Below, piece after piece: positions 59,291 through 64,000 of a stretch of 64,000 nt of DNA. Under the pieces are notes generated by a model. The model did not search any database and had not been told where the DNA came from. It was given only the letters and a program-made list of their open reading frames with translations. Made by a program: the position numbers and the translations under genes. The stretch comes from Myxocyprinus asiaticus (taxonomy: Eukaryota; Chordata; Actinopteri; Cypriniformes; Catostomidae), in NCBI RefSeq assembly GCF_019703515.2, contig NC_059362.1:42089826-42153825 (forward strand). The letters run 5' to 3'. Numbering within the stretch: the stretch's first letter is position 1; the number at the start of each line of letters is the position of its first letter.

Positions 59291-59554
59291 TGTAATGTCG
59301 TTCTCTTCTTGGAAATGTCTTATAACTCATGAATAAAAAATATTTGATGACATCCTGCACCAAGCAGATTTTTGCCCAATAAAATATCAAATTTTTTGGG
59401 ACTTTGGGTTTCTTTGGACTTGGGCCAGTAAGCAACCACATAGCAAAATGTTAAAAATCACTTAGAACACATTAGAAAATGTCTCAGCACTCACATTTTC
59501 TTACAAAAATATACAAATTTAGTTTTATTTACACTTTTAATATATGATCATGTT

Positions 59555-60972
59555 TCTGTTTTCGTTAACATCAGTTAATACAATAGTTAACATTAACTAA
59601 CAATTAACAATGCATTTCCAGCATTTTGTAATCGTGGTTAATGTTAATTTACACATATACTAAATAGATGATTCTCATGAAACTGTCAAGAAAATGTCCA
59701 AGTCCTTAAATAACATTTTGCCTGTAGAAAATAATTAATGGCCTAATTTTAGGGCCATTCAATTTTTAAACATTGTGACATTATTTTCATGACAGCACCA
59801 CATATTTAAGCCCCCAATTCTCATTACCACAATGAAAAAAAAAAAGAGATATTTGTCATGACATTCTCATTACCGCAACAACAAAAAGAAATGATATATT
59901 ATTTAAATTGTTAAATTAAGCAAATTGTTACATTTCATTTCAGCTTATTTTAATTAATAAAATATTGGTCCAACAGCATCTTTTTTATTGTGATAAGGTA
60001 ATGAAAAATAGGGGGTAAAATGAGCTTAAGTGTCCTGAAAATAATGTAAAAATGCAAGAAATCTTCATGGTCCTAAATGTAAGCTTCATTTTCTTTATGG
60101 AAAATATTTTTTATAGTCATGTTTTATTTAAAAAAATAAATAAACAAATCCATGTATTAAATCAAATAAATATGATATTATATTGCATTTATAATTTTTT
60201 GTTGCATGTTTATTGTTTAATTGCATAATTTTTACTATTTAGACTGATTTGTTGAACACGTGCTAAAACCGGTGCTGTCTCTTTAAGAAAACTGGCATTT
60301 CTCAAAAGAGTGTCTTTAGATGAGCGCTTTTTAAATGATAAATGGGGTGTGTGCATCTCGTTTTTAGACACGTAGAAAGAGTCAAACCAAACTTTTATCT
60401 CAACACGCAAGGATCTCACAGCTGAATACTCCACCACTATACTACACAATTACTGGTGAGTGAAATGTATACATTTACCAGCCAGTTGCCAAATATATAC
60501 AATTTAGTAACATAGCGTGAAATTTGGTTGCAAATACGAGTGATTTCCTCTCATTGTAGTGGAGGGATGCTTCATTGAGTAAAAAATTTATCTTGGGATT
60601 TAAAAATCGCTATCGAGATCATTCAAATGAAGACTACGATGCATTGGAAAATTTCTATTTTTACCCACCCCTAATGGAAAATATATCCATACTGAGTTGG
60701 GGTTAAATATGAGCTAGACATCGACAGGTTTCGTGAGAATCACCCTACATTTTTACATTAAAATCTATATAAATGTACATAAGGTGGTGCATTAAGAACT
60801 AACATGAACCATAGTATTTTGATAAATTAAATTTAACCAAGATCATTAGATGCCATAAATCATTGTTCATTTTTAGTTAATGATACCTAATGCATTAACT
60901 AATGTTAACAAATACAACCTGAGGCAACTATAACTGTGCTTTAAATTTTTTTTTACTTGACTTATTGTAAAG
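59555..60972. repeat. TTAACATTAGTTAATGCATT-type repeat, interrupted
   Basis: The left piece 59555-59664 (TTAACATTAACTAACAATTA) and the right piece 60770-60972 (CTAATGCATTAACTAATGTT to CTTATTGTAAAGTG) belong to one dispersed fish repeat, opened by the element 59667-60745. Confidence 0.55.
59667..60745. mobile_element. TIR element (GTGATTCTCACGAAAC ends), TA-flanked
   Basis: GATGATTCTCATGAAACTGT on the left and GACAGGTTTCGTGAGAATCACCC on the right are inverted, with TA on each side (59665-59666, 60746-60747). It is about 1.08 kb without transposase. Confidence 0.7.
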
Positions 60973-61570
60973 TGTAGCCTAGAAAACATTAAAGTTAAAA
61001 AGAAATACTAGCATCTTGTCATAGGTGCAACCCTGTGAGCAGACTTGGCCGTCACTCTCTGCTGATGTCCTGACGTTTGATAGTTCACTTATTGCGATTA
61101 TATCCTCCACAGGACATGTGAGAATTCCAGGCGCCTCTTAATGCACTGCGTGTCGAAAGCCTTTCAGGCTGGCGGGTGACTCTGCTCTAACCGATGCTAT
61201 AAACAGCTACCTCACCATGAGTGTTTTAAAGTAAAGACAGGTCCCAGCAGTGGTGAGGCTTTCTGTGGCGTCATGAAAAAATTATGTGGCCTGCACGGTT
61301 CAGCGCCTGCGTGGCGCTGCAGTCACGGGTCATACAGAGTGCATCGCACATGCACGTTACTGGACCAGTTCACACGCCAGAGCACGTCACAACACACATG
61401 CTATTTAACCTGCTCTAGAACCATCCCGCAGGACCGTGGTCACATAACGGTCATGAAACAGTCATTGAAGAGAGTCAAAGGCATGAGGCAACAGTGGTTG
61501 TTTCCAACATAAAGCTGTGATCAATAATCAACACTTTACAGCATGGCAATCTCAAGAAATGTACTTGAAC
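60973..61570. other. GC- and CpG-richer unique block (61040-61500)
   Basis: The strand composition changes sharply: CpG-containing strings such as GGCGCCTC, GTGGCGCTGCAG and CCGTGGTC are common compared with the rest of the window. A 79-codon plus frame (61273-61512) has no motif. It could be a CpG-rich regulatory or promoter-like segment, or an old gene fragment. Confidence 0.3.
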
Positions 61571-61572
61571 AT

Positions 61573-61736
61573 TAAAGCTGCAGTGTGTCATTTTTTTTTT
61601 CTATGTTAAAATTTAAAAACATGTAAACATTATACATGTTAATATAAATTTAGTGGGATAAAATTGCTTACCTTATTTGTGTGCAAATATATCCAGTACT
61701 ACTGTATATTTATATTTACTGCCTTACTGTAACTGC

Positions 61737-61768
<32 letters not shown>

Positions 61769-61870
61769 TAACTATGGACGAGCTAAAATTAATTTATTGT
61801 GGTATCAGCATTATGCCACAAATGCTGTCGAACAACTTGTAATGAACCCGGAATATTCCGGAATATTTTA
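61573..61870. mobile_element. TTAA MITE fragments, including AGGAATATT right arm
   Basis: TTAA then AGCTGCAGTGTGTC at 61573-61590 looks like a MITE left end. 61790-61860 (GTATCAGCATTATGCCACAAATGC..GAACCCGGAATATTCC) is the right arm of the family at 54538-56299. Confidence 0.6.
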
Positions 61871-62588
61871 TTGCTCAAAGTTTAGTTTTTTCATTTTGAT
61901 TTTTTTTTTTTTTTAACAGTTGTTTTTAAAGGTTTGCAGTTCTTTTTGTTCATTGGATGACTTGACAACCAATAAGCCAGAACCATTACCATTTTTAATG
62001 AGAATGACCCAACTAAGATTACTTGTTTATTGGCCTAATTTTCAGCAAGTCCATAACCACGAGTATACCACCTACAGTATGCATTTGTCTCCAGTCCCTA
62101 ATAAACGTGGCCTTTACGCAGATTTACGATTGCTGGGGTTGAATTACAGGACAGTTGCAGGAAAAATGTCCTCTATCAAGGACAGCCCTTTTATTAAAGC
62201 TTCAAAATGGACTCAACCACTTCTTGAGTGTATAAATACACTGTTTGGTTCAAAGCCTGACAAATATTTGACCTTTGATTTATTAATACCTTATGGGGTT
62301 TTTATATGGTACATGGTGAAACAGTAAATGCAAAATGTGTTGACATGAAAGCCAGTCAAATTGGATGCTGAAGACACATTTTAAGACATCTTTCTATTTT
62401 AAGGGGCACATGTAAATAAGTTGTGAATGTAACACAGAGTGGATGAATACTGTGCTATTCTCTTTGAACTGTACTGTGTTTGTTTCTAAGGGCAGTGAAC
62501 TTAATAACTAAGAAACTTCCTAATGTCCTTCTGAAGGTAATGTTGTTTTATGTGGATCTTGAGTATAACTTTGATCTATTGTGATAGA
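61871..62588. other. Unassigned; 135-codon open frame after a poly-T/AACAG tract
   Basis: A poly-T tract followed by AACAG (61903-61919) leads straight into an open frame to 62327. The translation lacks any motif that I recognise, has no ATG near its beginning, and AT-rich sequence gives such tracts by chance. Confidence 0.2.
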
Positions 62589-62886
62589 GCAGTGGATCTC
62601 GACCTACTTTATTCCCTTAAATTTCCCTTCATTCTCGCGCCTTGGTTCTCACTGATTCTCGTAAAGCTGCGAGTTTAAGAGCTCGAGATTTAAGAGCTTT
62701 GTGCTCATGTTGCTCTGTCCATTGAGCCGTATCCATCTACAGAGCCATACAGGTGCATTAGCTGAGGTTGTGCCTCCGCCTGTGTATTTGACGAGAACCA
62801 GATACTTCAGATGCGTCGCTAGACTTCAAAATCAGATGGACCACGGTACAAATGCGTACAAACCCCTATAATTGAGAACCAACTGA
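62589..62886. mobile_element. Possible hAT-like MITE (CAGTGG.TCTCGACC ends)
   Basis: CAGTGGATCTCGACC and TAATTGAGAACCAACTG are roughly inverted and resemble the CAGNGGTTCTCAACC ends of hAT elements. No 8-bp duplication was found (TGATAGAG against ATATACCC). Confidence 0.35.
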
Positions 62887-63450
62887 TATACCCCAAGTCT
62901 AGATAAACGTTTTAATGCAAAGAGGAACATGACGATAGAGTTGAATATTATGAGTGATAAAAGCGCCCCGTTTGTAACCTAATGCCCCTCCCCCCCTACT
63001 AATTTACATTAAATATCACATGGCTTGTGTTGGTTCCATGGTTTTATTCTGCTTCTGCCAAGCTACTTCGTATAGAATGCATATAGGATGGACATTTTTT
63101 TTAGCCATTTAAGACATTTCGAGACAGAAGTGGTAGATTTCCTATTGTATCAGTTCTAAAAATCTATTGAAAACACATCTCTCTGAAAACTTTGTCAACT
63201 GATAATTACAATTTCTTAAAAAAAAATATTTGTAGTGCACTGAGTAAATATTGTGTACGAGTTATTTTAAGTTTTGGTGAATCATGTATACTGTATATAT
63301 AGTATAATGTATATACTCTGTATATCTATAATGTAAATGTGTACAGTATATAATATTGCATATATATATATATATTAAATTTTTTATAAAAATCTTAACT
63401 GAATTAATTACACATGCAGATAAATTAACTGAATCAATCGCATAAATATA
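62887..63450. other. AT-rich, TA-rich run; no gene
   Basis: 63280-63376 is a loose TA/GTATA repeat next to the Tc1 element. Confidence 0.45.
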
Positions 63451-63452
63451 TA

Positions 63453-64000
63453 CAGTTAAAGTCAGAAGTTTACATACACTTAGGTTGAAGTCATTAAAAC
63501 TCATTTTTAACCACTCCACAGAATTAATATTAGCAAACTATAGTTTTGGCAAGTCATTTAGGACATCTACTTTGTGCATGACACAATCAATTTTTCCAAA
63601 ATTGTTTACAGACAGATTGTTCAACTTTTAATTGACTATATCACAATTCTAGTCCAATTCTTAGTGGATACACTACGTTAACTGTGCCTTTAAGCAGCTT
63701 GGAAAATGCCAGAAAATGATGTCAAGCCTTTAGACAATTAGCTTCTGATAGGGGGTGAACTGAACTGGAGTTGTATCTGTGGATGTGCAAAAAAAAGTGC
63801 AAATCAATCCCAGAACAACAGCAAAGGACCTTGTGAAGATGCTGGAGGAAACAGGCAGACAAGTATCTATATCCACAGTAAAGCCAGTCCTATATCAACA
63901 TAACCATGATGCCGCATCCAAGCCACTAGGTGTCAGTGTAAGTCCAAGATAACACAAAGACAAAAAAGCTACTGAGTGCACTTGTAAGAATACACTTGAC
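63453..64000 (+). mobile_element. Sleeping-Beauty-like Tc1 element, cut by the window edge
   Basis: TA (63451-63452) then CAGTTAAAGTCAGAAGTTTA, GACTTTGTG-type and AACTGTGCCTTTAAGCAGCT strings mark the long left inverted repeat (~230 bp) typical of fish Tc1 elements of the IR/DR group. The inner direct repeat is decayed (CTTAGTGGATACACTACGTT). The transposase begins near 63797. Confidence 0.9.
63797..64000 (+). pseudogene. Tc1 transposase fragment, DNA-binding domain
   Basis: The plus frame from 63797 reads VQINPRTTAKDLVKMLEETG followed by SISTVKPVLYQHN, part of the second helix-turn-helix of the paired-like DNA-binding domain of this transposase family. The upstream ~50 codons are missing or out of frame, and the sequence diverges after about 63915. 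The remainder lies outside the window, so its state there is unknown. Confidence 0.75.

Overview
The window looks like nuclear DNA of a teleost fish, most probably a cyprinid. It is AT-rich, full of poly-A and dinucleotide runs, and carries many families I associate from memory with carp-like genomes: palindromic TTAA-flanked MITEs with CACCC/TCATC arms, a tRNA-derived SINE, several Tc1/mariner lineages, piggyBac-type TTAA elements and hAT-like elements. There is no bacterial gene organisation, operon or CRISPR array. I could not identify a complete host gene; the window reads as a gene desert or a very large intron.

Layout. 0-10 kb: a non-autonomous LTR element in minus orientation (99-1741, target duplication ACTAC) holding a 39-bp minisatellite, an AT-rich minisatellite (4.2-4.7 kb), MITE fragments, a candidate minus-strand exon (8.4-8.76 kb), and a Sleeping-Beauty-like terminal relic next to a TA/TG microsatellite. 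10-22 kb: nested MITEs (10.7-11.8 kb), a hAT-like element with 8-bp target duplication inside a GATATC/ACTAGT tandem array (16.1-17.65 kb), and two long palindromic MITEs. 22.7-25.9 kb: a tandem array of ~350-410 bp units split by two transposons. 26.07-26.35 kb: a GC-rich candidate minus-strand exon with a good splice donor. 27-31 kb: a 120-bp CT run, Tc1 relics and a TTAA-flanked piggyBac-type element. 34.5-38.9 kb and 42.9-45.7 kb: Tc1-like relics, including two ~1.55-kb copies of one Tc1/mariner family in opposite orientation, both with broken transposase. 41.3-42.15 kb: a degenerate GACA/GATA satellite. 49-53 kb: a miniature Tc1 element, two SINEs and a TIR element hosting a MITE. 54.4-56.4 kb: a foldback element split exactly at its central TTAA by a second palindrome, itself split at a TTAA by a piggyBac-type element. 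59-64 kb: more nested DNA elements, a GC-rich unique block (61.0-61.5 kb), and a Sleeping-Beauty-like Tc1 element running off the right edge.

Mobile-element remnants dominate the recognisable content. Nearly all transposase reading frames are visibly dead, so most copies were presumably moved in trans. The non-repetitive islands near 8.4, 26.1, 31.1, 47.4, 53.0 and 61.2 kb are the best places to look for exons or conserved non-coding elements, but no such function is shown by the sequence alone. Family names are from memory and no database search was possible.
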